Notes: a model not told the origin generated them from the sequence alone. Positions 17,381 to 27,052 are shown, counted from the first letter of the stretch. The stretch: DNA of 61,040 nt from Bacillus bingmayongensis (GCF_000299035.1 NZ_JH921519.1:396620-457659); one strand, 5' to 3'. Translations and numbers: made by a program.

Positions 17381-18680
17381 TCTTTCCTTCTAATAACTCA
17401 ATAATTTTCTCTTTATATTTTCCTTTTCTTCCACCTTCATAGATTAAATCATGCGGATAGAAGAGTTTTTGATCTGTTCTCTTCTTACCAGTAATCGCTT
17501 CTACAATATCAGATTCACGCGAAAGCTCCCTGAGATCTCCATTTGGCATAAGAAGCAAGATTGGAAGCCGCTCTTCTTCTTCTCCAGCACGGTAAAAGTC
17601 ATACGGTAAATCCGATGTTGAATCAACAACTAAATAGTACTCTGGGTCGAGTCCAATCTTTTTAAATAAACTACTTAATTCCATCCAATTATCTAAACCA
17701 TGATTCTCTGTAAATTCTACATATTTAAAGAGATTTCGGTTCATAAAACGACGACATAAATCACTTAGAATTTGGTCATCTTCATCTTGCCATACCTGGA
17801 AATAATAATACATTACATTCTCATCTAGCTTTAAATAGTCTTCTACTGTTACTTCTTCTTCAAATAAAGAATAGAAATGAACTGGATGATACTTAAATGT
17901 ATAATACTGCTCATGCAATGTTTTCGCACGGTGTAGAATCTTTGTTAAAATCACTTCTGCACTGCGCGTTACTGGATGGAAGTATACTTGCCAATACATT
18001 TGATAGCGGCTCATAATATAATGCTCAACAGCGTGCATACCGCTATTTTTAATCACTACTTGATCTCCATATGGGCGCATGACACGCAATATACGTTCCA
18101 TATCAAAGTTCCCGTACTTCACACCAGTAAAATATGCGTCTCTTAATAAATAATCCATACGATCTGCATCAATTTGACTAGAGATCATACTAATCGCTAA
18201 TTTATTATCAGACGTTTTCGCAATCACATCTGCTACTTTTTGTGGAAACTCTCGGTCTACGCGGCTGAGTACATCATTGATTTCCGTATCACCAACAATA
18301 ATTTTTTGTGTGAACTTCTCATGATCTAATGAAAACACTTTTTCAAAAGAATGTGAGAATGGACCGTGTCCTACATCATGCAAGAGTGCTGCACATAAAC
18401 ATAACAATCTATCTTCTGCATTCCAATTTGGTCTGCCATCAAACACATCATCAATCATACGACGAATAATCTCATATACACCTAATGAATGAGTAAAGCG
18501 ACTATGTTCTGCACCATGAAATGTGAAAAATGTCGTTCCAAGCTGCTTAATACGGCGCAAACGTTGAAATTCCTTCGTTCCGATTAAATCCCAAATTACA
18601 CGATCACGCACGTGTACATATTTATGTACTGGGTCTTTAAACACTTTTGTTTCGTTGAGTTTGTCGTTTAAATATACCAT
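17376..18680 (-). CDS. ywfO: HD-domain phosphohydrolase (YwfO-like, dNTPase-related)
   Basis: 434 residues. The HD metal-binding residues are visible: H in GAEHSRFTHSLG, HD in ALLHDVGHGPFSHSFE (residues about 100-115), and the downstream D in SSQIDADRMDYLLRDAY. This layout matches the dGTPase/SAMHD1-like subgroup. B. subtilis YwfO is its counterpart, and relatives hydrolyse dNTPs. It probably acts in nucleotide-pool control in the cytoplasm; the allosteric nucleotide is unknown. AAGGAGG precedes ATG 18680. Monocistronic, with a terminator at the 3' end. Confidence 0.9.
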   Translation of the reverse strand: MVYLNDKLNETKVFKDPVHKYVHVRDRVIWDLIGTKEFQRLRRIKQLGTTFFTFHGAEHSRFTHSLGVYEIIRRMIDDVFDGRPNWNAEDRLLCLCAALLHDVGHGPFSHSFEKVFSLDHEKFTQKIIVGDTEINDVLSRVDREFPQKVADVIAKTSDNKLAISMISSQIDADRMDYLLRDAYFTGVKYGNFDMERILRVMRPYGDQVVIKNSGMHAVEHYIMSRYQMYWQVYFHPVTRSAEVILTKILHRAKTLHEQYYTFKYHPVHFYSLFEEEVTVEDYLKLDENVMYYYFQVWQDEDDQILSDLCRRFMNRNLFKYVEFTENHGLDNWMELSSLFKKIGLDPEYYLVVDSTSDLPYDFYRAGEEEERLPILLLMPNGDLRELSRESDIVEAITGKKRTDQKLFYPHDLIYEGGRKGKYKEKIIELLEGKK

Positions 18681-18786
18681 ATCGACATCCTCCTTCCTTA
18701 CTGCATTCTTACTTTATATTATAAACGAAATAGGAAACAGAAAGAAATGAAAGACTATAGAAATACTTAAAATTCCCCTATATACA

Positions 18787-18820
18787 GAAAATCACCTTCG
18801 CCAAGGCGAAAGTGATTTTC
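18787..18820 (-). terminator. Terminator of the siderophore-binding gene
   Basis: A 16-bp stem (GAAAATCACCTTCGCC with GGCGAAAGTGATTTTC, one mismatch) eight bases past the stop on the minus strand. Confidence 0.65.
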
Positions 18821-18828
18821 TTTGTTTA

Positions 18829-19770
18829 CTATTTTCCTAAAACGAACTCAGCAACTTCGTCTAAGATCATTTCTTTACCAAGTGGGAAGTACCCTTTGTT
18901 TAAGTCTTCGTTCTTGATTGTGAATACGTGGTTGTTCTTAACAGCGTTCATGTTTTTCCAAATTGTTTCTTCTTGGAATTCTTTTAAGCGCTGAGAACCA
19001 TCACCAGTAGTAAATACGAATAAGTAGTCTGGGTTGTAATCGATTAATGCTTCTTTTTGTACTTGTACTAATGGTTTGTCAGTTGGTGTACCTGAAACAG
19101 CTGGTAATTTTAAGTCTTTGAAGATTACGCTACCGTAACCGTAGTCACCATATATGCGGAATGCATTTGGATATGCAGCCATTTTCATAAACTTCGCATC
19201 GCCAGTTTTTGCAACGATTTTATCATGTAGTTTGCTTGCTTTTTCATCATATTTCTTGAACCATGCAGTTGTTTCTTTTTCTTTATCAAAGATTTTACCT
19301 AGCTCTTCAAACTTTGGACGCCATTGATCTAATGGAGTTTTTAACATAACTGTTGGTGCAATTTTAGATAATTGATCATAAATTTTTTCTTGACGATTGT
19401 TCACAAGAATTAGATCTGGTTTTGCAGCAGCTACTGCTTCAATGTTAATTTTATCGCCCCATGCAGAACCAACTGGTTTTACATCTTTTAATTTATCTGC
19501 AATATGCGCATCAATTTTTTCTTGAGACGTATTTGCAGTAATGATTGGTTTCATTCCAAAGATTAATAATTCTTCTGTTGAACCACTAAGGTCAGCAATT
19601 TTCTTTGGATTTGCAGGAATTTTAATTTCCCCTTTTGCATGTTGTACAGTGCGCTCTTCGGTTTTCGCATCTGCTTTCTTTTCTTCTTTCTTATCAGAAG
19701 AACAAGCTGCAAATAGTACAGAAGTAACTACTAGTACCATTGCTAGTAATGCTGCTTTAAATTTCTTCAT
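18829..19770 (-). CDS. Ferric siderophore/citrate ABC transporter substrate-binding lipoprotein
   Basis: 313 residues. The lipoprotein signal peptide ends in LFAAC (Cys23), followed by a Lys/Glu linker. The periplasmic-binding fold of the FhuD/FecB type follows (KIADLSGSTEELLIFGMKP ... KPDLILVNNRQ). It would bind a ferric chelate at the outer face of the membrane. It resembles YfmC/FctC-type Fe-citrate or hydroxamate binders, but the ligand cannot be read from sequence. The gene is the last of the four-gene importer, 203 bases past the ATPase gene. AAGGAG precedes ATG 19770. Confidence 0.88.
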   Translation of the reverse strand: MKKFKAALLAMVLVVTSVLFAACSSDKKEEKKADAKTEERTVQHAKGEIKIPANPKKIADLSGSTEELLIFGMKPIITANTSQEKIDAHIADKLKDVKPVGSAWGDKINIEAVAAAKPDLILVNNRQEKIYDQLSKIAPTVMLKTPLDQWRPKFEELGKIFDKEKETTAWFKKYDEKASKLHDKIVAKTGDAKFMKMAAYPNAFRIYGDYGYGSVIFKDLKLPAVSGTPTDKPLVQVQKEALIDYNPDYLFVFTTGDGSQRLKEFQEETIWKNMNAVKNNHVFTIKNEDLNKGYFPLGKEMILDEVAEFVLGK

Positions 19771-19973
19771 ATTCCCACTCCTTCTGGATGTATTTCTCTT
19801 ATAAACTACATATAACTATAAGAAACTACATTCAATAATTTATCAATATATTCTTATTAATAGTTGTACGTAACCCGTTCTAACGGGCGTTCAACTTCCC
19901 AGCTCGAATGAGAAGCTCAACGTCCATTAGAATCCCTCCTCCTATCAAGATATAGATAGGAGGAAGAGTTCTC
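19771..19973 (-). promoter_or_regulatory. Structured spacer between importer ATPase and binding-protein genes
   Basis: Two stem candidates lie here. CCTCCTATC with GATAGGAGG (19938-19963) has no T run, so it looks more like a processing or stabilising stem than a terminator. CCCGTT with AACGGG (19874-19887) is tighter, with a two-base loop. Such spacers can raise the ratio of binding protein to membrane parts. That role is inferred. Confidence 0.4.
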
Positions 19974-20786
19974 TTATGCTTGCTTGCGTACTTGTTTATT
20001 TATCGTTGTTAAATCATAAGTTAAGCAAATCGGTTTACAGTTTACAGGACACGGAACAATCTGTGCTTCTATTTCAAACACACTGCGAAGCGTTTCACAC
20101 GTCATAACCTCATCTGGTGTTCCTTGCTTCATTAACTTACCAGCTCTTAAAGCAATCATATGATCCGAAAAACGAGAAGCATGGTTTAAATCATGAATAA
20201 CCATAACGATTGTACGTCCTTCTTCTTGATTTAACTTTTTCAATAAATTTAATACTTCCAATTGGTGAGCCATATCTAAATATGTTGTTGGTTCATCTAG
20301 CACAAGTAAATCCGTTCCTTGCGCAAGAGCCATTGCAATCCATACACGTTGACGTTGACCGCCTGATAAAGCTTCTGCTGGACGATTCGCAAACTCTGTC
20401 ATTCCTGTCACTTCAAGTGCCCAGTGAATGTAACGATAATCTTCTTCTTTCAGTGTCCCAAATCCCTTTTGGTGAGGGAAACGTCCATATGAAACAAGTT
20501 CAAACACAGTAAGACCTGTTGGCACTTCTGCAGTCTGTGGTAAAATCGCCATTTTCTTTGCGATTTCTTTTGTCGGCTGCTTCTCAATTGCTTTACCATC
20601 AAGATAAACAGTACCTCGTTTTGCTTTTAAAATACGAGAAGCTGTTTTCAACAATGTGGATTTCCCGCATCCATTTGGTCCAATAATCGTTGTAATTTTC
20701 CCTTCTGGAATTTCCACTGATAATCCATCGATAATTAATCCTTCATTATAGCCAACAGATACCGAATCAACCGCTAAAGTTGCCAT
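19974..20786 (-). CDS. Ferric siderophore ABC transporter ATP-binding protein (FhuC/YusV-like)
   Basis: 270 residues. Walker A is GPNGCGKSTLL (about 37-47), the Q-loop follows in LPQTAE, the signature is LSGGQRQRVWIAMALAQ, and Walker B is LLVLDEPTTYLD with the H-loop HDLNHA. It powers iron-chelate import from the cytosolic side. The C-terminal tail has CPVNCKPICLTYD, with three closely placed Cys that are not part of the ABC core and are worth noting. AGGGAGG precedes ATG 20786. The gap to the upstream permease is 15 bases. Confidence 0.95.
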   Translation of the reverse strand: MATLAVDSVSVGYNEGLIIDGLSVEIPEGKITTIIGPNGCGKSTLLKTASRILKAKRGTVYLDGKAIEKQPTKEIAKKMAILPQTAEVPTGLTVFELVSYGRFPHQKGFGTLKEEDYRYIHWALEVTGMTEFANRPAEALSGGQRQRVWIAMALAQGTDLLVLDEPTTYLDMAHQLEVLNLLKKLNQEEGRTIVMVIHDLNHASRFSDHMIALRAGKLMKQGTPDEVMTCETLRSVFEIEAQIVPCPVNCKPICLTYDLTTINKQVRKQA

Positions 20787-20801
20787 ACAAAAAGCCTCCC
20801 T

Positions 20802-21818
20802 TTATTTTGTCCTCATAAGTAAATAAATGAAATATGGTGCACCGATTACAGAAATAACAAGACCGACCGGTATTTCTGATGTTGTTAACACACTTCGTGA
20901 AATTAAATCTGCAAATAGTAGCAGGAACGTTCCAATTAATGCTGCTGTCGGTAACATAATTTGATGCTTCCCGCCGACAAGACGTCTCGCTAAATGCGGT
21001 GCCATTAAACCGATAAAGCCAATTCCACCCGCAACTGCAACAGATGCCCCTGCTAAACAAACAGCGATAAATAATAATTTACGTCTTTCTTTCTCTACAT
21101 TTACACCAAGACCAACCGCTGCTGAATCTCCTAGATTCATTACATTTAACACATGTGCTTTACGAATCGCAATTGGTAAAAAGATGAGCATCCATGGAAG
21201 TACACTTAATACAAATTTCCAATCTGTTCCCCATAAGCTACCCGCTAACCAAATCGTTGCGAAACGAAAATCATTTGAAGTCATTTTCATCGAGAAAATC
21301 AAACTAACAGCACTAAATCCTGCTGCAACTGCAATACCAACCAGTATTAAACGAGTTGATGAAACGCCGTCTTTCCAGGCTAATACATATATAATTACTG
21401 CTGCTAATATTGCACCAATCAATGCGAAAAATGGAAGAATGAATACCGATAAAAGGGTACCAGTCCCAACTTTTCCGAAGAAGAAATATACAAAAACAAC
21501 AACTGTTAATCCTGCCCCTGCATTAATACCAATAATCCCAGGGTCAGCAAGTGGATTTCTTGATAGCCCTTGCATAATTGCACCTGACATAGCTAATGCT
21601 GAACCAACTAAGATGGCAATGACCATACGAGGCATACGAAATTCAAATAAAATAACTGACTGATCTTCCGCACCTAGTCCAACCAATGATTTTAATACAT
21701 CCATTGGTGGTATTTTAAACGTTCCTGTATTTAAGCTAATAAGAAATACTGAAACAATTAAACAAGCTAAAATTGTTACGATTGAAATGTTCTTTTTTGT
21801 TAAGACGGTTGTCTTCAC
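20802..21818 (-). CDS. FecCD-family iron-chelate ABC permease (second)
   Basis: 338 residues with nine to ten membrane segments of the BtuC/FecCD type. Recognisable blocks are GSALAMSGAIMQGLSRNPLA and GGIGFIGLMAPHLARRLVG, the coupling-helix region contacting the ATPase. It starts at GTG 21818 with GGGAGAGGG upstream, and its start overlaps the stop of the first permease by four bases (GTGA). It pairs with that permease to form the transmembrane channel. Confidence 0.94.
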   Translation of the reverse strand: MKTTVLTKKNISIVTILACLIVSVFLISLNTGTFKIPPMDVLKSLVGLGAEDQSVILFEFRMPRMVIAILVGSALAMSGAIMQGLSRNPLADPGIIGINAGAGLTVVVFVYFFFGKVGTGTLLSVFILPFFALIGAILAAVIIYVLAWKDGVSSTRLILVGIAVAAGFSAVSLIFSMKMTSNDFRFATIWLAGSLWGTDWKFVLSVLPWMLIFLPIAIRKAHVLNVMNLGDSAAVGLGVNVEKERRKLLFIAVCLAGASVAVAGGIGFIGLMAPHLARRLVGGKHQIMLPTAALIGTFLLLFADLISRSVLTTSEIPVGLVISVIGAPYFIYLLMRTK

Positions 21819-22873
21819 ATTTTCCCTCTCCCTTCATTACGCGCTAAGTAGAGGAAGAATGGAACGCCAATTAATGCTGTAATTGCACCGATTGGTGTTT
21901 CAAACGGCGGATTAATAATACGAGATAACATGTCCGTACATTCAATTAACAATCCACCTAATATAGCAGAACATGGAATAACCCATCTATAATCTGAGCC
22001 GACAAGAAAACGTGTCATATGCGGGATGACAAGCCCGACAAACCCAACGGATCCTGCCATAGATACTGCTGAACCTGTTAAAACAAGAACAAGTACAGTT
22101 CCGATAAATTTAATTAATGTTGTATTCTGCCCAAGTCCAATCGCAATTTCTTCACCGAAACTTAAGATTGTAATGTACCTCGACATCATAATCGCGATAA
22201 CGAGGCAAACAAGTCCAATTGGTAATAGCATATTAATACTTTCCCATTTCACACCAGCAACACCACCCGCATTCCACATGCTCACCTCTTGAGCAAGATT
22301 GAAATAGAGTGCGATACCAGATGAAATGGCCCCAAGTAGAGCACTAATCGCTGCACCTGCTAATGCTAATTTCACAGGTGTTAAACCGCCTGGTGAAGAT
22401 GCTCCAATGCCGTATACAATACTTGCACCGAAGGCTGCACCAACGAAAGAAGCGATAACAAACATTAAATATGGTGAATTCGGGAAAAATGCATACATAA
22501 TTGCAATTCCAAATACAGCCCCATCCGTAATCCCCATTAACGATGGAGATGCAAGTGGATTTCGTGTCATCCCTTGCATAATTGCGCCCGATACAGCTAA
22601 AAAGGCACCAGCAACAACACCGCCAATTGCTCTAGGCATGCGAAGCTCTTGAATTACATTATGATGCGTCAAAGAACCATCAAACTGAAAGACAGCTTGC
22701 CATACCGTTTTTAAGCTAATATCTGCTGCACCAAACGAAATTGAAGCCGCCATACTTAATGCTAATAAAACTGTTCCAGCTATTAAAATAATAGAAGCGA
22801 TAAGCGGTCTGCTCTTAATCTCTTTCACATTTACCTCTTCTTGTTGTTCAATATTCCTCGCGCTTGCTTCCAT
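21815..22873 (-). CDS. FecCD-family iron-chelate ABC permease (first)
   Basis: 352 residues. It is the first gene of the importer operon. It has the same fold as its partner (GAFLAVSGAIMQGMTRNPLA; GSVGFVGLVIPHMTRFLVG). The start is uncertain: ATG 22873 is used here, but a GTG 15 codons later (near 22828) has AAGAGGT upstream. Two Fur-box-like sites lie within about 110 bases upstream, so iron repression is expected. Confidence 0.92.
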   Translation of the reverse strand: MEASARNIEQQEEVNVKEIKSRPLIASIILIAGTVLLALSMAASISFGAADISLKTVWQAVFQFDGSLTHHNVIQELRMPRAIGGVVAGAFLAVSGAIMQGMTRNPLASPSLMGITDGAVFGIAIMYAFFPNSPYLMFVIASFVGAAFGASIVYGIGASSPGGLTPVKLALAGAAISALLGAISSGIALYFNLAQEVSMWNAGGVAGVKWESINMLLPIGLVCLVIAIMMSRYITILSFGEEIAIGLGQNTTLIKFIGTVLVLVLTGSAVSMAGSVGFVGLVIPHMTRFLVGSDYRWVIPCSAILGGLLIECTDMLSRIINPPFETPIGAITALIGVPFFLYLARNEGRGKM

Positions 22874-22912
22874 CCCTCAACCATCCTAACCAAAAACATA
22901 TATTTAATAAAA

Positions 22913-22927
22913 TGAGATTTATTCTCA
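22913..22927 (-). promoter_or_regulatory. Fur-box-like dyad, promoter-proximal
   Basis: TGAGATTTATTCTCA has three departures from the 7-1-7 Fur core but symmetric ends. It overlaps a TTGAGA -35-like element on the minus strand. Confidence 0.5.
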
Positions 22928-22965
22928 AGAAACAGCAAAAGAAAATTGGGTTTAACTCCCCTTTT

Positions 22966-22980
22966 TGATAATGATTCTCA
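22966..22980 (-). promoter_or_regulatory. Fur box upstream of the iron importer
   Basis: TGATAATGATTCTCA matches the 7-1-7 Fur core TGATAATNATTATCA at all but one position. It lies 93 bases before the first permease start. Confidence 0.8.
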
Positions 22981-23204
22981 CAATCACATCTTCTATTCTA
23001 CCTATGGCTATAAAAGGCTGTCAACCATTATTTTGCAATATAAAACTAATGTAAGCGATGCGAAACCGATATCATAAAATTAAGGTTCTTCATTAAAATT
23101 ACTCATTTATGTAAATAAACCCCTCTCTACTTCTCATTATTTTGAAATAATACTCTTTTCTAAGGGCATAAAAAAAGAAGAGTAAGGTTCTCACTCTCCT
23201 TTTC

Positions 23205-23429
23205 TTACTTATTTAATTTTGCTTCAATCTTTTTAATTAATTCATCTTCATTTGGCGCTGCAACGGGACGATTATTCACAAAAGCGAACGACTTTTTACG
23301 ACCTGGTCCACAATAAGATTGACATCCAACTTCAATATTTGCACATGAATCTACCTTTTTGAGCTTTGGTATCAACGTCTTAATGTTCGTTGCCTGACAA
23401 TCATCACACACACGAAATTCGTTTCCCAT
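23205..23429 (-). CDS. DUF1450 family Cys-rich small protein
   Basis: 74 residues from ATG 23429 (AGAGGAAG upstream at moderate distance). It contains CDDCQATN and, downstream, [25 protein letters not shown], the conserved GC-x-SYCG block of DUF1450 (YuzB-like) proteins. The Cys pattern suggests a thioredoxin-like or metal-binding fold. The function is unknown. An in-frame extension to 23486 adds more Cys residues (KCTCEKF) but has no better ribosome site. The gene is alone, divergent from rsfA. Confidence 0.78.
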   Translation of the reverse strand: MGNEFRVCDDCQATNIKTLIPKLKKVDSCANIEVGCQSYCGPGRKKSFAFVNNRPVAAPNEDELIKKIEAKLNK

Positions 23430-23662
23430 TCTATATAACACTTCCTCTATTTTAAACTTTTCACAAGTACATTTAACAATAAACACTAAATGGTATTTTA
23501 CCGCTCTTTGAGGCTTGATGCAAGTCTTCCTCTTGAGCTCTATCCCTATATAACACTATATAAAACCCTTACTTTCCTATTCATTTTTCCCTTCACAAGC
23601 TTCCTTCATTCGCGCATGCATTTCTTATCTTCATCAAAATCTACCATATTTTTAAAAGCTTT

Positions 23663-23692
23663 GTATAAAAGCCATTTCTTTTGCCCATTATA
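23663..23692 (+). promoter_or_regulatory. Candidate SigF/SigG promoter of rsfA
   Basis: GTATA and CATTATA are separated by exactly 18 bases, fitting the forespore pattern (GHATR-N18-CATNHTA). It lies 39 bases before the rsfA start. B. subtilis rsfA is transcribed in the forespore. Confidence 0.6.
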
Positions 23693-23730
23693 AAAATAGG
23701 AAGTTCATAAAAAGAAAGGGAGTTGAATCT

Positions 23731-24396
23731 ATGAAAGTAAGACAAGATGCTTGGACAGATGAGGACGATTTATTACTTGCCGAAACCGTACTTCGCCATG
23801 TTCGAGAAGGAAGTACACAATTAAATGCATTTGAAGAAGTTGGCGATCAGCTAAATCGCACATCGGCTGCTTGTGGGTTTCGTTGGAATGCAGTTGTGCG
23901 TTATAGCTATGAACAAGCTTTGCAGCTAGCAAAAAGACATCGGAAAGATAAAATGCGTGCCGCTGGCGGCGAACAGGCAAAAAAACGCCTACTTTATACA
24001 CCACCAGCTTCAGCGGTAATTACAGTCGATGAAGAACCGGTTGTAAATAACACCGTTCCACGTCCGGAACCAGCTGTATCTAACGCTTCTATAACAATGC
24101 AAGATGTGATTTACTTTTTGCAAACAGTAGGGTCTTCAAACATAAAAGTAACAGCACTCGAAAACGAGAATACGAGATTGAAGCAAGAAATTAAAGCACA
24201 AGTACTTCGTAATGAAGAGTTAGAAAAAAAATTGGAAAAGCTAGAACAACAATCTAATACAGTGCAAGAAGATTACGAAACACTCATGAATATTATGAAT
24301 CGTGCTCGTAAATTAGCATTAATGGATGACGAAGAGCCTGCGCAAACTTCTTTTCGTATGGATCGAAACGGTAATCTAGAAAAAATCGCCGAATAA
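23731..24396 (+). CDS. rsfA: RsfA-family prespore transcriptional regulator
   Basis: 221 residues. The N-terminal Myb/SANT-like domain (about 1-75: [21 protein letters not shown], with three spaced aromatic/Trp positions and FRWNAVVR) is diagnostic of RsfA. A Pro-rich linker (about 85-110) and a C-terminal coiled coil (about 135-185, [15 protein letters not shown]) follow. RsfA tunes expression of SigF-dependent genes in the forespore. AAAGGGAG precedes ATG 23731. A candidate SigF/SigG promoter lies just upstream and a terminator follows. Confidence 0.93.
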   Translation: MKVRQDAWTDEDDLLLAETVLRHVREGSTQLNAFEEVGDQLNRTSAACGFRWNAVVRYSYEQALQLAKRHRKDKMRAAGGEQAKKRLLYTPPASAVITVDEEPVVNNTVPRPEPAVSNASITMQDVIYFLQTVGSSNIKVTALENENTRLKQEIKAQVLRNEELEKKLEKLEQQSNTVQEDYETLMNIMNRARKLALMDDEEPAQTSFRMDRNGNLEKIAE

Positions 24397-24425
24397 AAAG
24401 GATGCGATGAACGCATCCTTTTTTT
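24395..24425. terminator. Bidirectional terminator after rsfA
   Basis: AAAAAGGATGCG and CGCATCCTTTTT pair around a five-base loop. It also serves the convergent lipoprotein gene. Confidence 0.85.
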
Positions 24426-25018
24426 TATGATTTTAACTCAACCATGTGAGCTTCTTCTACTTTTGAATCGCGCTTAATATCTGGGAAAATCTCTTTTTTC
24501 GGATTTTCTCTAAACGCTACTACCCCTATTGTTTTTACTGGCTGATTTATTTTTTCATATGCTGCATCGCTTACAACTGCATACATATCTGCATATCTTC
24601 GTGCATCGCCAATAATTATATTACCTTCATACTTCATTTTCTTTCCATCAATCATTACATCATTTTGCTCCGTTTTCGCAAATACAACCCCTGCATCATC
24701 AGAAATAGATGGCAGTGTTGCAATTGGTTTTACATCTTCTCCCTCTACTTTTTTCATTACCTTTTCTTTTACCATCTTATCCGCTGTTGTTTTATTCATA
24801 ATTAATACTTTTTGATCATTAACTGTACCAAATTTCGCTTCAAATTTATGCCCTGATTCAATTTTATCTTTATATTGATCCATTTTTTGCTGCACCACTG
24901 CATCATCACCATACATAATAACACCGTTCGCCTGCGGGGCAATCATATCTATCATGGAACAACCACTAAATACTGCGGCTGACATTATTGCTACAAGTCC
25001 TAATTTAACCTTTTTCAT
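24425..25018 (-). CDS. Lipoprotein of unknown function
   Basis: 197 residues from ATG 25018, with AGGAGGAATAG upstream. The signal peptide ends in a lipobox VFSGC (Cys20), so it would be lipid-anchored on the outer membrane face. The mature part is Lys-rich, hydrophilic and mixed alpha/beta (NGVIMYGDDAVVQQKMDQYK ... VVSDAAYEKINQPVKTIGVV). I do not recognise a domain. No partner genes are adjacent; rsfA is convergent and lipL divergent. Confidence 0.8.
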   Translation of the reverse strand: MKKVKLGLVAIMSAAVFSGCSMIDMIAPQANGVIMYGDDAVVQQKMDQYKDKIESGHKFEAKFGTVNDQKVLIMNKTTADKMVKEKVMKKVEGEDVKPIATLPSISDDAGVVFAKTEQNDVMIDGKKMKYEGNIIIGDARRYADMYAVVSDAAYEKINQPVKTIGVVAFRENPKKEIFPDIKRDSKVEEAHMVELKS

Positions 25019-25199
25019 TTCTATTCCTCCTAAAACTATAATTGCACCTCTTAGCTTAACCATCCAAAAGAGGTTTACCAATCTCCCTTCCTTACAAGAA
25101 CATTACAATTCCGTAAGGTTCTTTTTCACAACCTTCCTCTCTTTTCTCTCTTTTTTGCTATAATAAAGATTGTCATTTTATAGATAAGGGGTTAGTTAT

Positions 25200-26045
25200 A
25201 TGAGCAATTCCCGTTCGATTTTATCTCAACCAGAGTGGCGTATTGTTGATCAGTCTAGTTTAGGCCGTACATTTCATGCTTTGCAGTCATTTGCGATGGA
25301 TGACACGCTGTGCACAACAATCGGAAATGGTACATCTGCTTCAGCGATGCGCTCTTGGGTTCATCACAATACAATTGTTCTTGGCATTCAAGATTCTCGC
25401 CTTCCATATTTACAAGAAGGAATTTCTTTTTTAAAACAAAAGGATTTCAACGTCATTGTGCGTAATTCAGGTGGTCTTGCAGTCGTACTTGATGAGGGAG
25501 TTTTAAATGTATCACTTCTATTTCAAGAAACGGAAAAAGGAATTGATATCGATCTTGGATACGATACGATGTGGCATTTAATTAAAGAAATGTTAAAAGA
25601 TTATGATGTCGATATCGAGGCAAAGGAAATCGTTGGATCTTATTGTCCTGGTAGCTATGACTTAAGCATCCGTGATCAAAAATTTGCAGGTATTTCACAG
25701 CGCCGCATTCGCGGAGGTGTAGCTGTACAAATTTACTTATGCGCTACAGGTAGCGGCTCCGAACGCGCGGCACTGGTTCGTGATTTTTACGACTTAGCAA
25801 TTCAAGGTGAAGAGACGAGATTTACGTATCCTGAAATTGTACCGAGTACAATGGCTTCTTTATCTGAATTACTTGGTGAAACGATTACCGTTCAAGATTT
25901 AATGATGCGTCTATTAAAAACATTGCAGCACTTTGCGCCGCAATTAACACCATCACAGTTAACGGTGGATGAAGTTCCTTTATATGAAATGAACTTGCAA
26001 CGCATTATTGATCGCAATAATAAAGCACTTGGTCTTGAGAAATAA
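25200..26045 (+). CDS. lipL: Octanoyl-[GcvH]:protein N-octanoyltransferase (LipL)
   Basis: 281 residues of the biotin/lipoate ligase fold. LipL moves octanoate from GcvH to lipoyl domains of pyruvate and other dehydrogenases, in the endogenous lipoate pathway. The acyl-thioester cysteine is Cys149 in [12 protein letters not shown], close to Cys150 of B. subtilis Lip[20 protein letters not shown] corresponds to the ligand loop. Synteny with pta and hemQ matches B. subtilis (ywfL-pta-hemQ). TAAGGGG precedes ATG 25200. A terminator separates it from convergent pta. Confidence 0.93.
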   Translation: MSNSRSILSQPEWRIVDQSSLGRTFHALQSFAMDDTLCTTIGNGTSASAMRSWVHHNTIVLGIQDSRLPYLQEGISFLKQKDFNVIVRNSGGLAVVLDEGVLNVSLLFQETEKGIDIDLGYDTMWHLIKEMLKDYDVDIEAKEIVGSYCPGSYDLSIRDQKFAGISQRRIRGGVAVQIYLCATGSGSERAALVRDFYDLAIQGEETRFTYPEIVPSTMASLSELLGETITVQDLMMRLLKTLQHFAPQLTPSQLTVDEVPLYEMNLQRIIDRNNKALGLEK

Positions 26046-26046
26046 C

Positions 26047-26075
26047 AAAGGCCCCGCTATTATAGCGGGGCCTTT
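26047..26075. terminator. Bidirectional terminator between lipL and pta
   Basis: AAAGGCCCCGCTA and TAGCGGGGCCTTT pair perfectly around TTA. Confidence 0.9.
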
Positions 26076-26080
26076 CGTTT

Positions 26081-27052
26081 TTATAGTGCTTGAGCTGCTG
26101 TAATTAAAGCTAACTTGTACACTTCTTCTTCGTTACAACCGCGAGATAAATCGTTTACTGGCATGTTTAAACCTTGTAAGATTGGTCCCACTGCTTCGAA
26201 GTTACCTAAGCGTTGTGCAATTTTGTAACCGATATTACCAGCTTCTAAGCTTGGGAATACGAATACGTTAGCATCACCTTTAAGAACAGAACCTGGTGCT
26301 TTCTTCTCAGCTACAGATGGTACGAATGCAGCGTCAAATTGGAACTCACCGTCTAATGTTAATTCAGGAGCCATTTCTTTTGCAATGCGAGTCGCTTCTA
26401 CAACTTTTTCTGTTTCTGGAGATTTCGCAGAACCTTTTGTAGAGAAGCTTAACATTGCAACGCGTGGATTGATACCGAATAACTCAGCAGTTTTCGCACT
26501 TTCGATACCAATTTCAGCTAAATCTTGACTGTTTGGTGCAATGTTAATTGCGCAGTCCGCGAATACATACTTCTCATCTTCACGTACCATGATGAATACG
26601 CCTGAAGTTTTTGTAACGCCTGGTTTTGTTTTAATGATTTGAAGTGCTGGACGAACTGTGTCAGCTGTAGAGTGAGCTGCACCACTTACTAAACCATGTG
26701 CTTTGCCCATGTATACAAGCATTGTACCGAAGTAGTTTTCGTCTTTAAGGATCTTACGTGCATCTTCTTCTTTTGCTTTACCTTTACGGCGTTCAACGAA
26801 AGATGCTACCATTGCATCCATTTCTTCATATGTAGCTGGGTCGTAAATATCAACGCCTGCTAATGTTAAGTTCATGCTAGCAGCTTTTGCGCTAATTTCT
26901 TCTTTATTACCAACTAAAATTGGTTTTACAATCTCTTCTTTTGCTAAACGCTCTGCAGCGCCTAAAATTCTTTCATCAGTTCCTTCAGGAAGTACGATAG
27001 AAATGCCTTTTCCTTGAACTTTTTCTTTTACCGCTGTAAATAAATCGCTCAC
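26081..27052 (-). CDS. pta: Phosphate acetyltransferase
   Basis: 323 residues, the length of the short Firmicute form. It converts acetyl-CoA and phosphate to acetyl phosphate and CoA in overflow metabolism. Typical blocks are VLPEGTDERILGAAERL, GAAHSTADTVRPALQII and MLSFSTKGSAKSPETEKV. The C-terminal VNDLSRGCNEEEVYKLA completes the PTA_PTB domain. It starts at GTG 27052 with GTAGGAGGGG upstream. No clear cre site was found in the spacer, although the B. subtilis counterpart is CcpA-activated. Confidence 0.97.
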   Translation of the reverse strand: MSDLFTAVKEKVQGKGISIVLPEGTDERILGAAERLAKEEIVKPILVGNKEEISAKAASMNLTLAGVDIYDPATYEEMDAMVASFVERRKGKAKEEDARKILKDENYFGTMLVYMGKAHGLVSGAAHSTADTVRPALQIIKTKPGVTKTSGVFIMVREDEKYVFADCAINIAPNSQDLAEIGIESAKTAELFGINPRVAMLSFSTKGSAKSPETEKVVEATRIAKEMAPELTLDGEFQFDAAFVPSVAEKKAPGSVLKGDANVFVFPSLEAGNIGYKIAQRLGNFEAVGPILQGLNMPVNDLSRGCNEEEVYKLALITAAQAL

